Positions 34,772 to 43,460 of a stretch of 55,489 nt of DNA are shown here, piece by piece. Both the position numbers and the translations under genes were made by a program. Source of the DNA: Solirubrobacteraceae bacterium (GTDB lineage Bacteria; Actinomycetota; Thermoleophilia; Solirubrobacterales; Solirubrobacteraceae). Numbering within the stretch: position 1 is the first letter of the stretch; each line of letters begins with the position of its first letter. The notes under the pieces were generated by a model, which did not search any database, was not told where the DNA came from, and was given only the letters and a program-made list of their open reading frames with translations. The DNA is taken from assembly GCA_017744415.1 (NCBI GenBank), contig JAGIBJ010000054.1:1-55489 (forward strand), in the 5' to 3' direction.

Positions 34772-36094
34772 GTGAGCGCCGCCACCCCACCGGCACCCGA
34801 CGCCCGCGCGCTCGACCGCCGCATCGTCGCGATCGCGGTCCCGGCGCTCGGCAGCCTCATCGCCGAGCCGCTCTACCTGCTCGTCGACGCGGCGATCGTC
34901 GGACACCTCGGCGCCCGCGAGCTCGCCGCGCTCGGCATCGCGACGCAGGTGCTGCTCACCATCGTGAGCCTCTGCGTATTCCTCGCCTACGGCACGACGA
35001 CGGCCGTGGCGCGGGCAGCCGAGGCCCGCGCCCGGGCCGAACTCGGCGTGCAGGCCGCGTGGCTCGGCGCGATCACCGGCGGAGCCGTGGCCGCCGGCCT
35101 GCTGCTCTTCGCCGGGCCGCTCGCGCGCGGCCTCGGCGGTGACACCCCCACGGCCGCGCTGGCGGCGCGCTACCTTCAGCTCGCGGCGATCGGCGTGGCC
35201 GCCCAGCTCATCGCGATCGCGGGCCAGGGCTGGCTCCGCGGACGCGAGGCGCTCGGACTTGCGCTGCGACTCGTCGTCGCGGCGCAGCTCGTCAACGTCG
35301 TCGCCGAGCTGCTGCTCGTCTACGGGCTCGACCTCGGGCTCGACGGCTCGGCGATCGGCACCGTGATCGCGCAGCTGGCGATGGCCGCGGCGACGCTCTG
35401 GCTGATCGTGCGCGAGGCGCGCGCAGCCCGTGCGAGCCGGCAGCCGGACTGGGCCGCCCTGCGGGGCCTCGCCAGCTTCGGCGGCTTGCTCTTCGTGCGC
35501 TCCGTTTCGCTTGCCGGCAGCTATCTGCTGCTCTCGGCCCTCGCCGCACGGATCAGCGATCCCGCGATGGGCGCGCACCTCGTCGCCACCAACCTGCTCT
35601 GGCTCGGTGCCCTCGCGCTCGACGCCCTCGCGATCGCCGCGCAGGTGATCGTGGCCGGTGCGCTCGGGGCCCGCGACCACGCCGGCGCTCGCCGCGCGGC
35701 GGCCCATGTGACGATGCTCTCGACCGGTTTCGGCGTGCTCGTGGGCGTCGGGCTCTGGGTCGCCGGGCCGGGGCTCGTGGCCTCGCTCTTCACCGACGAC
35801 GCCAGCGTCGCCGCAGCGGCCGAGGAGCTCTGGCCCTGGCTCTGCGTCGTCCAGACCATCGGCGGCGTGGTGTTCGCGCTCGACGGCATCCTCATCGGCG
35901 CCGAGGACGGGCGGATCCTCGCGCTGTCGATGGCCGCCTCAGCAGTTGCGCTGCTCGTCGCGCTCGCGGTCGTCGGCACCGGCTCGCTCGACGCGCTCTG
36001 GGCTGCACTCACGGCGCTCTTCGTGATGCGCACCGCCACGCTGGCGGTGCGCATGGTGCGCGGCCCGCTGCGCGAAGGGCTGAGCGGGACGTAA
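34772..36094 (+). CDS. MATE family efflux transporter (DinF-like)
   Basis: 440 residues with twelve hydrophobic segments in two similar halves, the standard MATE layout. The first helix contains IVAIAVPALGSLIAEPLYLLVD followed by AAIVGHLGARELAALGIA, the conserved opening of the DinF branch. MATE proteins export cations or drugs using Na+ or H+ gradients. The GTG start lies ten bases after the COG0523 stop. Linkage to a metallochaperone suggests a shared stress or metal condition, which is inference. Confidence 0.87.
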   Translation: MSAATPPAPDARALDRRIVAIAVPALGSLIAEPLYLLVDAAIVGHLGARELAALGIATQVLLTIVSLCVFLAYGTTTAVARAAEARARAELGVQAAWLGAITGGAVAAGLLLFAGPLARGLGGDTPTAALAARYLQLAAIGVAAQLIAIAGQGWLRGREALGLALRLVVAAQLVNVVAELLLVYGLDLGLDGSAIGTVIAQLAMAAATLWLIVREARAARASRQPDWAALRGLASFGGLLFVRSVSLAGSYLLLSALAARISDPAMGAHLVATNLLWLGALALDALAIAAQVIVAGALGARDHAGARRAAAHVTMLSTGFGVLVGVGLWVAGPGLVASLFTDDASVAAAAEELWPWLCVVQTIGGVVFALDGILIGAEDGRILALSMAASAVALLVALAVVGTGSLDALWAALTALFVMRTATLAVRMVRGPLREGLSGT

Positions 36095-36161
36095 CCGTCG
36101 CCCCGACCCCGGTGGTGTCCCGTTCACGCCCGCGGAGACCTCGGGTCGACGAGATTGGCGA

Positions 36162-36437
36162 CTAGGCCAGGGCCGCGATGCGGCCGTGCAGCTGCTCGTC
36201 GGCGCCGGCGACGAGGATGTAGTCGCGCGGGTAGACGCCGTCGTGGCGATCCACAAGCGAACGGCGATCCGGCGTGTCGCGGACGACCGAACGGCGGTCG
36301 CGACCGGCGCGCCGCTCGACGATCAGGCGGCCCTCGCCGTCGACCACGATCGAGACCTCGTCACCTGCGCTGAGCTGCGCGCCCGCGATCTCGTCGGCGG
36401 TGATGAGCAGCTCGCCCGTGTCGGTGACCTTGGCCAT
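36162..36437 (-). CDS. Small SpoVT/AbrB-like protein
   Basis: 91 residues. The N-terminal half (MAKVTDTGELLITADEI and LSAGDEVSIVVDGEGRLIVERR) has the swapped-hairpin beta pattern of SpoVT/AbrB DNA-binding domains. The C-terminal half is Arg/Asp-rich (RDRRSVVRDTPDRRSLVDRH) and unassigned. The ATG at 36437 has GAGGT directly upstream. It could be a regulator or an antitoxin without partner; no toxin gene is beside it. Confidence 0.6.
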   Translation of the reverse strand: MAKVTDTGELLITADEIAGAQLSAGDEVSIVVDGEGRLIVERRAGRDRRSVVRDTPDRRSLVDRHDGVYPRDYILVAGADEQLHGRIAALA

Positions 36438-36636
36438 ACCTCAACTTACGGTCGCGGCCGGATGTTCCTGGCATCGGGGACGGCTGGTCTGGCCAAACGA
36501 TCGATGTGCCCCTGGTTTCTAGTACGCGCGGTTACCCGCTCGTCCGGAAACTTTCAATGTCCAGTTGGGCCGCCGCCTGACCGCGTTCGCACCGGCCCGG
36601 TCATCCCCCGCGCCTCGCCGACCGTAGAACGAGCGC

Positions 36637-36855
36637 ATGAGTGAGCAGATCCGCAAGGGCACCGAGGTCGAGTGGCGCTGGGCGTCGGGGTCGGCCTCCG
36701 GCACCGTGACGGCCGTGCACCACACCCGCATCGAGCGGACGATCAAGGGCAGCACCATCGTGCGCAACGGCACCGACGACAACCCGGCGCTCGAGATCGA
36801 GCAGGACGACGGCACGGCGGTGCTCAAGCTCCGCAGCGAGGTGCGGCGGGCATGA
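36637..36855 (+). CDS. DUF2945 (hypervirulence-associated TUDOR-like) domain protein
   Basis: 72 residues, essentially one domain. KGTEVEWRWASGSASGTVTAVHH, then NPALEIEQDDGTAVLKLRSEV, is the DUF2945 pattern: a small SH3/TUDOR-like barrel. The molecular role in bacteria is not known. The gap 36438-36636 between it and the divergent AbrB-like gene shows nothing clear. A DUF427 remnant begins at its stop codon. Confidence 0.8.
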   Translation: MSEQIRKGTEVEWRWASGSASGTVTAVHHTRIERTIKGSTIVRNGTDDNPALEIEQDDGTAVLKLRSEVRRA

Positions 36856-37003
36856 GCTGCCGTCGCGGCCGTTCGCGGAGCTGCTCGGGCACGTTGCCAT
36901 CTACCCGAGCCGCGTCGACGCGCAGGCCGGCGACTTCTACGGCGGCCGGATCACCCGCGAGCTCGTCGAGCCGTTCAAGGGCGGACCAGGCACTCGCAGC
37001 TGG
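36854..37003 (+). pseudogene. C-terminal remnant of a DUF427 domain protein
   Basis: A 50-codon stretch without a start reads LLGHVAIYPSRVDAQAGDFYG then GRITRELVEPFKGGPGTRSW. This matches the C-terminal end of DUF427 proteins, which typically have HVAFYPxxVD followed by FYGGW-type and GPFKGxPGTxxW segments. The N-terminal part of the domain is missing, there is no plausible start codon, and the frame runs on into the antitoxin gene. The match is from memory of the family. Confidence 0.6.
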
Positions 37004-37050
37004 CGGCCCGGATCCCATGACGCCGTAGCACAACTGCTACGCTTCGGTGG

Positions 37051-37296
37051 ATGGCGTCCATCCCTCAGCGCGAGCTCCGCAACGACGTCGCAGGCGTCCT
37101 CCGCCGCGCGGAAGCAGGTGAGCGGCTGGTAGTGACGGTGAGCGGTCGGCCCGTCGCGGAGCTCGGCCCGATCCGTGCGCGGCGCGAGGTCAACGCTGCG
37201 GATGCGCGCGCCGCGCTGGCAGGCCTGCTCCCCCCGCGCGGCGTGCTTGACGATCTGCGCGCGGCCGGCGGCGGACTCGTCGATCCTTGGGCGTGA
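37051..37296 (+). CDS. Type II antitoxin, Phd/YefM-VapB-like
   Basis: 81 residues. The N-terminal IPQRELRNDVAGVLRRAEAGERLVVTVSGRPVAEL is the Phd/YefM-type DNA-binding and dimerisation domain. The C-terminal half (LPPRGVLDDLRAAGGGLVDPWA) is the flexible toxin-binding tail. The stop overlaps the start of the PIN toxin (GTGA), as in coupled toxin-antitoxin operons. It should bind its own promoter with the toxin. Confidence 0.87.
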   Translation: MASIPQRELRNDVAGVLRRAEAGERLVVTVSGRPVAELGPIRARREVNAADARAALAGLLPPRGVLDDLRAAGGGLVDPWA

Positions 37297-37673
37297 GAGC
37301 GCTCCTCGACACGTCCGTCGTCATCGACGGCATCCCAGGGGAGGTCGAGGTCGCGAGTCTGAGCGTGATCACCTTCGCCGAGCTGCAATTCGGGGTCGAG
37401 CGAGCCCCCGACGAGCCCGAGCGTCAGCGCCGACTCACCTGGCTCGCCGCACTACAGGGAACGTTCGACCCGTACCCCGTCGACGGTGCAGTCGCGGCCT
37501 CCTGGGGACGGCTCGCGCATCTCGCGGTCGAGCGCGGCCGGCAACCTCGGCGCCGCGCGATGGATCTGCTCATCGCCGCTACGGCCGCCACGCACGGCCT
37601 CACGCTGCTCACCAACGACGACGACCTCCTCTGGCTCGGCGACGTGCTCGACGTGCGCGAGCCGGCCACCTGA
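37293..37673 (+). CDS. VapC-like PIN domain toxin
   Basis: 126 residues, the usual size of VapC ribonucleases. The acidic active-site residues are visible: Asp6 in LLDTSVVID, Glu30 in ITFAELQFG, Asp91 in AMDLLIAATA, and Asp109-111 in LTNDDDLLW. PIN toxins cut tRNA or rRNA when freed from the antitoxin. The GTG at 37293 overlaps the antitoxin stop by four bases; a TTG at 37287 is the alternative. All catalytic residues are kept, so it looks active. Confidence 0.88.
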   Translation: MRALLDTSVVIDGIPGEVEVASLSVITFAELQFGVERAPDEPERQRRLTWLAALQGTFDPYPVDGAVAASWGRLAHLAVERGRQPRRRAMDLLIAATAATHGLTLLTNDDDLLWLGDVLDVREPAT

Positions 37674-37754
37674 GCGCGCGCGGCGCCCGCCCGCACGCCT
37701 CGTAGCCCGCCACAGGGCGGCGGCCATCCCGACCGACGTAGACTGCGGAGTCCC

Positions 37755-40700
37755 GTGAGCACGCGCCCGCTTTCTCCGCAGATCGACCCGCAGCAGAGCT
37801 TCCCGAAGCTCGAGGAAGGCGTACTGGAGCGCTGGCGTGAGCGCGACGTGTTCGAGCGCTCGGTGAAGCAGCGCGAGGGCGCCCAGAGCTGGGTGTTCTG
37901 GGAGGGTCCGCCGACGGCCAACGGCCGCCCCGGCGTGCACCACGTGCTCTCGCGCGTCTTCAAGGACATCTTCCCGCGCTTCCAGACGATGCGCGGCCGC
38001 TACGTCGAGCGGCGCGGCGGCTGGGACTGCCACGGTCTCCCGGTCGAAATCGCCGTTGAGAAGCAGCTCGGCCTCCACAGCAAGCACGACATCGAGAGCA
38101 TCGTCCCGGGCGACGTTCGCGCGTCGATCGAGCAGTTCAACGCAGCGTGCCGCGCGAGCGTGTTCGAGTTCCTCGAGGACTGGGACAAGCTCACCCAGCG
38201 CATCGGCTTCTGGGTGGATCTCGACGACGCCTACCGCACGATGGACACCTCCTACGTGGAGTCGGTCTGGGAGGCGCTCAAGACGATGCACGGCCGTGGC
38301 CTGCTCTACCAGGGCAACAAGGTCGTCCCGTTCTGCACCCGCTGCGGCACGGCGCTCTCCAGCCACGAGGTGGCACAGGGCTACAAGGACATCAAGGACA
38401 CGTCGGCCTACGTGCGCCTGCCCATCGCCTTCGAGGGCGAGGTCGCGACGCCGGCCGACGGCCCGCTACAGCCCGGCGACAGCCTCGTCGTCTGGACCAC
38501 CACGCCCTGGACCCTCGTCGCGAACGTCGCCGCGGCCGTGCACCCGGACGTCGAGTACGTGCGCGTGCAGCCGCTCACGGAGGGCGAGGGTGACGAGGAC
38601 GCTGCGCTCGTCCCGTCGGGCGGCCCGATCGTCGTCGCGAAGCCGCTGATCGAGGCGACGCTCGGCCCCGACTTCCTCAAGAAGGGCGGCTTCGAGATCC
38701 TCGGCGAGCCCTTCACCGGCGACCAGCTCGTCGGCACGGTCTACGCCGCGCCGTTCGTGAGCGAAGGCCGCCTCGCCGGTGGCCGCGGCGCCGTGCTCGC
38801 CGCCGAGTTCGTCACCACCGACTCCGGCACCGGCATCGTGCACCTCGCCCCCGCCTTCGGCCAGGACGACTTCACCGCCGTCGCCGACGCGGCCGCCGCC
38901 GGTACGCTTCCGCCCGGGCTCGACGCGAGCGCGTTCGATCCGCGTGATCCCTCCACGCTCCTGCACCCGGTGAGCGAGGACGGCACCTACACGCCGGCGG
39001 CCACCAGCATCGCCCCGGGCACCGAGCTCGCCGGGAGGTTCGTGAAGGACCTCGACATCGACCTCGTCAAGGACCTCGCCGCCCGCGGCCTCTTGCTGCG
39101 CAGCCAGCGCTACGAGCACAGCTACCCGCACTGCTGGCGCTGCGACACCGCGCTGCTGTATTACGCGCGGCCCAGCTGGTACCTCGCGACGGCGAAGCTC
39201 CGCGACAACCTCCTCTCCGCCAACGACGACATCGCCTGGCACCCGCCGCACATCCGCGACGGCCGGTTCGGCGAGTGGCTCCGCGGCAACGTCGACTGGG
39301 CCATCAGCCGCGAGCGATATTGGGGGACCCCACTTCCCATCTGGCGCTCGACCGACCACCCCGACGGCGAGGAGCCGCGGATGGTCGTCGTCGGGTCGCT
39401 CGCCGAGCTTGCGGAGCTGAGCGGCACGAAGCTCGACGACCCGCATCGCCCGTTCGTCGACGACGTCACCTTCACCGGCGAGGACGGGCTCACGTACGCC
39501 CGCGTGCCGGAGGTGATCGACGTGTGGTTCGACTCCGGCGCCATGCCGTTCGCCCAGGACGCCGCCCCGCACGACGCGGCCGGCACTGCGCACTACGAGG
39601 CCCACCGCCAGGCCGACTTCATCTGCGAAGCGATCGACCAGACCCGCGGCTGGTTCTACTCCCTGCTCGCCGTCTCCGTGCTGCTGCGCGACGAGGCGCC
39701 GTACAAGAACGTCGTCTGCCTCGGCCACATCCGCGACGAGCACGACCAGAAGATGAGCAAGTCGCGCGGCAACATCGTCGCGCCGTGGGACCCGATCGAC
39801 CGCTTCGGCGCCGATGCCCTGCGCTGGTACTTCTTCACGAGCAAGCAGCCGTGGGACGGCTACCGCTACTCCGACGAGGCCGTGCGCGACGGCGTGCGCC
39901 TCTTCCTGCTGCCGCTCTGGAACACCGCCAGCTTCTACGCCCAGTACGCCGGCATCGCCGCCGAGGCGGCGGCGCGCGGCGAGGATGCAGGGCGGGTGGC
40001 GGCATCCCCCTCAGAGCAGACCGAACTCGACCGGTGGATCACGAGCCGCGTCGAGGCCGTCACCGAGCTGGTGACCGAGCGCCTCGAGGACTACGACGTC
40101 ACCGCCGCCGGCCGTGCGATCGGCGAACTCGTCGACGAGCTCTCCAACTGGTACGTGCGCCGCTCGCGTCGCCGCTTCTGGGACGGCGACCCCGTCGCGC
40201 TCGAGACGCTCCGCGATGCGCTCCTGCGGATCTCCACGCTGCTCGCCCCGTTCACCCCGTTCGTGGCCGACGAGCTCTTCGAGCAGCTCGGCGGCGATGA
40301 GGACTCGGTGCACCTGGCCGACTGGCCGCAGATCCACCCGGGTCGCCGCGACCTCGCCCTCGAGGCCGACATGGCGACCGCCCGCGAGACGGTGCGCCTC
40401 GGCCTCGCCGCCCGCGCCGCCTCAGGCATCAACCTGCGCCAGCCGCTGCATGCGGCCGTCGTCGTAGCCACCGGCAAGGAGCGCGACGCGATCGAGCGCC
40501 TCGCCGAGGTGATCCGCGAGGAGCTCAACGTGAAGGAGCTGCGGTTCGTGGCCGAAGCCGACGAGCTCGGCAAGGTGCTGCTCAAGCCCAACCTCCGCGC
40601 CCTCGGGCCCAAGTTCGGCAAGGCGATGAGCCAGGCCCGCGCCGCCATCGAAGCGCTCGACGGCTCCGCGGTCGCCGCTGCCCTGCGTGCCGGTGAGCCC

Positions 40701-41096
40701 GTCACCCTCTCGATCGACGGCAACGACCACGCGATCACCGAGGACGACCTCCTCATGAGCCTCGAGGCGCCCGAGGGCTACCAGCTCGAGCGTGAGGGCC
40801 AGCACGCCGTCGCCCTCGAGCTCGAGATCGACGATGCGCTCCGTGCCGAGGGCCGTGCCCGGGCCGTGCTCCGCCAGATCCAGGTGGCCCGCCAAGGCGC
40901 CGGCCTCGACGTGACCGACCGCATCACGCTCACGCTCGATGGCGATCCGGTGCTGCTCGATGCGGTGCGCGCCCACGAGGCGTACGTGACCGGCGAGACC
41001 CTCGCCGAAGCGGTGAGCTACGGCACCCGTGGGGGCACCGTGAGCGAGGCCGAGATCGAGCAGCTGCCGATCGCCATCGGCGTCGCCGCGCGCTGA
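37755..41096 (+). CDS. ileS: Isoleucyl-tRNA synthetase, type 2, with GxHH signature variant
   Basis: 1113 residues. It charges tRNA-Ile. The opening (WVFWEGPPTANGRPGVHHVLSR, with RRGGWDCHGLPVE) is that of the type 2, eukaryote-like IleRS branch. The HxGH signature of class I synthetases is replaced by Gly60-Val-His-His63. The second signature KMSKS is intact at residues 666-670. Cys pairs at PFCTRCGTAL and YPHCWRCD may bind zinc. The editing (CP1) domain and the C-terminal anticodon-binding region are present. The start is a GTG. Only about 80 bases separate it from the toxin gene, and no T-box leader is visible. Confidence 0.93.
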   Translation: MSTRPLSPQIDPQQSFPKLEEGVLERWRERDVFERSVKQREGAQSWVFWEGPPTANGRPGVHHVLSRVFKDIFPRFQTMRGRYVERRGGWDCHGLPVEIAVEKQLGLHSKHDIESIVPGDVRASIEQFNAACRASVFEFLEDWDKLTQRIGFWVDLDDAYRTMDTSYVESVWEALKTMHGRGLLYQGNKVVPFCTRCGTALSSHEVAQGYKDIKDTSAYVRLPIAFEGEVATPADGPLQPGDSLVVWTTTPWTLVANVAAAVHPDVEYVRVQPLTEGEGDEDAALVPSGGPIVVAKPLIEATLGPDFLKKGGFEILGEPFTGDQLVGTVYAAPFVSEGRLAGGRGAVLAAEFVTTDSGTGIVHLAPAFGQDDFTAVADAAAAGTLPPGLDASAFDPRDPSTLLHPVSEDGTYTPAATSIAPGTELAGRFVKDLDIDLVKDLAARGLLLRSQRYEHSYPHCWRCDTALLYYARPSWYLATAKLRDNLLSANDDIAWHPPHIRDGRFGEWLRGNVDWAISRERYWGTPLPIWRSTDHPDGEEPRMVVVGSLAELAELSGTKLDDPHRPFVDDVTFTGEDGLTYARVPEVIDVWFDSGAMPFAQDAAPHDAAGTAHYEAHRQADFICEAIDQTRGWFYSLLAVSVLLRDEAPYKNVVCLGHIRDEHDQKMSKSRGNIVAPWDPIDRFGADALRWYFFTSKQPWDGYRYSDEAVRDGVRLFLLPLWNTASFYAQYAGIAAEAAARGEDAGRVAASPSEQTELDRWITSRVEAVTELVTERLEDYDVTAAGRAIGELVDELSNWYVRRSRRRFWDGDPVALETLRDALLRISTLLAPFTPFVADELFEQLGGDEDSVHLADWPQIHPGRRDLALEADMATARETVRLGLAARAASGINLRQPLHAAVVVATGKERDAIERLAEVIREELNVKELRFVAEADELGKVLLKPNLRALGPKFGKAMSQARAAIEALDGSAVAAALRAGEPVTLSIDGNDHAITEDDLLMSLEAPEGYQLEREGQHAVALELEIDDALRAEGRARAVLRQIQVARQGAGLDVTDRITLTLDGDPVLLDAVRAHEAYVTGETLAEAVSYGTRGGTVSEAEIEQLPIAIGVAAR

Positions 41097-41133
41097 TCAC
41101 GCACAGCACGCTTCTGGCCGAGATAGAGGCCGG

Positions 41134-41157
41134 CTCAGGTTTCCGGATCGGTAACCG
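41134..41157 (+). promoter_or_regulatory. CTCAGGT-N9-GGTAACCG element upstream of GGDEF gene 1
   Basis: CTCAGGT (41134-41140) and GGTAACCG (41150-41157), the latter exactly 14 bases before the GTG start at 41172. The same two blocks and the same 14-base spacing occur before GGDEF gene 2. Confidence 0.4.
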
Positions 41158-41171
41158 ACGTTCCCGAAGAA

Positions 41172-43334
41172 GTGTTCAAGAGGCTCGCCCCCGCCCTGCG
41201 CGGCCGCGTGACGCGGCGCGCCATCGTCCACAGTCCGTACACGTGGAATGCGACGGCGGCAGTCTTCGTCATCTTCTCCATCTCCGACTTCGTCGTCACG
41301 TTCACGGTCGGGGGGATGCACACCGAGCGGCTGATCCCGCTCGCCACCTGCATCGGGGCGGTGGGCATCGCGCTCTTCGCCACGCGACCGCCGGAACCGG
41401 GCTCACCGTGGACCCACGCGGTGGTGTTCGCGGTCTACGGCGGGGTGTCGGCTGCTGTGTTCGCCCATGCCCCGCAGGGCTCGGCGCCGATGATCACCGG
41501 GATCTACATCCCCGTGCTCGCCGCGCTGTGGATCACTGATCGCCGGCTCGTCGCCGCGCACCTCACCGTCGCCTCGGCGCTGCTGCTCGCCGCCAGCCTC
41601 TCTGGCGGCAACGAGACGGCCACGCTCGTCGCGGCGCTCTGCTTCATCCCGTCGTGCGTGATGCTCGGCATCTGCTGCATCGCGGTGCTCGACGCCGTCG
41701 ATGCGCAGGGCGACGCGCTCGACGCGCTCGCACTGCGCGATCCGCTCACCGGCCTCGGCAACCGCCGCGCCTACGACGAGGAGCTCTCCGCAGAGCTGGC
41801 CCGGCACCGCAGCTCCGGCCGGCCGCTGGCGATCGTCGACCTCTCGATCCGCCGCTTCGACGACCTCATCGACCACGTCGGCCCCGCAGCCGGCGACGCA
41901 GTGCTCGCCGCCGTGGCCCGCGCGCTCGTGCAGGTCGCGCCGACCGGATCGACCGTGGCCCGGCTCGAGGGAGACCGCTTCGCGGTGATCCTGCCCGGCA
42001 CCGATCGACCCAGCGCCGAGGAATACGCCGCCGTCGTCAACGAGACGCTGCCTTCCCACGCCGGTCGCCACCCGATCGAGCTGCTCGCCGGCACGGCCGC
42101 CTACCCGTCCGACGGCGAGCGCCGCCTCGCGCTTCAGTCGACCGCCACCGCGCGCCGCGGCGAGGCCGAGGACGCCCACGCCGGCCCCTCCACGCTGCGG
42201 CCCGACGCCGTCGCCGACCCAGACGACGCGCCCGCGCGCCCATGGGCCGTGGTGCTGGGCGACCTCGAGCCGGTCGCCGCGCCGGCCAACATGCCGCGGC
42301 GGGTCACCCGCGAGAACCTCGCCGTCGACCCGCTCGTGTGGCGGGCCGTCAGCGCCGGGTTCCTCGTCTACGCGATCGTCGGTGTCGTCGCCAAGCAGCT
42401 CGTCGCGGATCTGGCCAGCTCCGAGATCTACTACGTCGCCGGGGTCGCGGCGCTCCTCGGGCTCGTCAACCTGCTCACGCGTCCGCCGCGCATCAACACC
42501 GTCCGCAACCACATGGTGGTCTCCGCGGGCTACCTGCTTCCGCTCGCCGCGATGCTGAGCGCCGCTCCGAAGCTCTCGTGGGTGATCGGCACCGCACTGC
42601 TCGCCCCGCTGCTCACCGCGGTGCGCGTGATCGACCGCCGCGCGATCCTCGCCCATCTGCTCGCCTTGACGGCCCTCGCTCTCGCGGTGGCCATCGCCGG
42701 GATCCCTGATGAGGCGGGCATGGTCGGGATCGTCGCGCTGCTCGCCAACACCTGGGTGCTGACGGTGTCGATGACCGTCGTCTTCGAGGCGGCCGAGCGG
42801 CAGTCGGCGGAGATCTCGGGCCTCGTGCTCCGCGACCCGCTCACCGGCACCGGCAACCGCGACCTCATCCGCCAGCACGCGCTCGAGATCCGCCCGCGCC
42901 ATCGCGACCTCCAGCTGCCGTTCAGCGTCATCGAGGTCGACGCCGTCGGCTTCGACGACATCCTCCACGGCGCCGGCCGAGGCCGCGCCAACCAAGTGCT
43001 CCGTGAGCTTGCCCGCGCGATCACGGAAGTCGCAGGGCCGCGCGCCACCGTCGCCCGCGTGAGCGGCAGCACCTTCCGCGTGCTGCTGCCCTTCACGGAG
43101 ACGGAGGACCTCGCGCCGTTCGAGGAGGAGCTCCGCATCGCCGTGGCCGGCGTCTCGACCGACCACCACCCGCTCGGTGCCCGCGTGGGCATGGCGGAGT
43201 TCCCGCGCGACGGGGACGACACCGCCGAGCTCGAGCGCTTGGCCGGCAGCCGCCGCGCCGCCGACGACCCCGCCGCGCACGATCTCCGTGACGCACTCGC
43301 GGTGCTCGCCGAGCTGCACGGCCCGCGCCGCTGA
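41172..43334 (+). CDS. Two-module membrane GGDEF protein, both GGDEF sites degenerate (array gene 1)
   Basis: 720 residues made of two similar halves. Each half has a membrane sensor of about five or six helices (residues ~25-180 and ~388-545) followed by a GGDEF fold opening with LRDPLTGLGN or LRDPLTGTGN. In the first GGDEF domain the signature is EGDRF (266-270); in the second it is SGSTF (631-635), so catalytic and metal-binding residues are lost and cyclase activity is unlikely. The metal-binding Asp region is also altered (IVDLSIRRFDDL). It may act as a regulatory or GTP-binding partner of the later, intact paralogues. It follows ileS after 75 bases. Confidence 0.85.
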   Translation: MFKRLAPALRGRVTRRAIVHSPYTWNATAAVFVIFSISDFVVTFTVGGMHTERLIPLATCIGAVGIALFATRPPEPGSPWTHAVVFAVYGGVSAAVFAHAPQGSAPMITGIYIPVLAALWITDRRLVAAHLTVASALLLAASLSGGNETATLVAALCFIPSCVMLGICCIAVLDAVDAQGDALDALALRDPLTGLGNRRAYDEELSAELARHRSSGRPLAIVDLSIRRFDDLIDHVGPAAGDAVLAAVARALVQVAPTGSTVARLEGDRFAVILPGTDRPSAEEYAAVVNETLPSHAGRHPIELLAGTAAYPSDGERRLALQSTATARRGEAEDAHAGPSTLRPDAVADPDDAPARPWAVVLGDLEPVAAPANMPRRVTRENLAVDPLVWRAVSAGFLVYAIVGVVAKQLVADLASSEIYYVAGVAALLGLVNLLTRPPRINTVRNHMVVSAGYLLPLAAMLSAAPKLSWVIGTALLAPLLTAVRVIDRRAILAHLLALTALALAVAIAGIPDEAGMVGIVALLANTWVLTVSMTVVFEAAERQSAEISGLVLRDPLTGTGNRDLIRQHALEIRPRHRDLQLPFSVIEVDAVGFDDILHGAGRGRANQVLRELARAITEVAGPRATVARVSGSTFRVLLPFTETEDLAPFEEELRIAVAGVSTDHHPLGARVGMAEFPRDGDDTAELERLAGSRRAADDPAAHDLRDALAVLAELHGPRR

Positions 43335-43460
43335 GGGCATCACCGGGCGCGATTGCGCGCGACTGAGGGCCCGGCGACGACCGGGCACCTGACGCCCCGT
43401 CGGCCTCGGCGCCCAACGTTCTGCGCGGAAATCGGCCCGACGCTGCTTGAGTAGGAGGCT

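Noticed and set aside
37674-37754. T-box leader for ileS
   Set aside because: Only 81 bases are available and no T-box sequence or antiterminator stem is seen.
41097-41171. Possible c-di-GMP (GEMM) riboswitch before GGDEF gene 1, because of CACGCACAG and GGTAACCG
   Set aside because: The region is too short and lacks the GCAAAGCC core and tetraloop partner of the class, so the resemblance is limited to one end.
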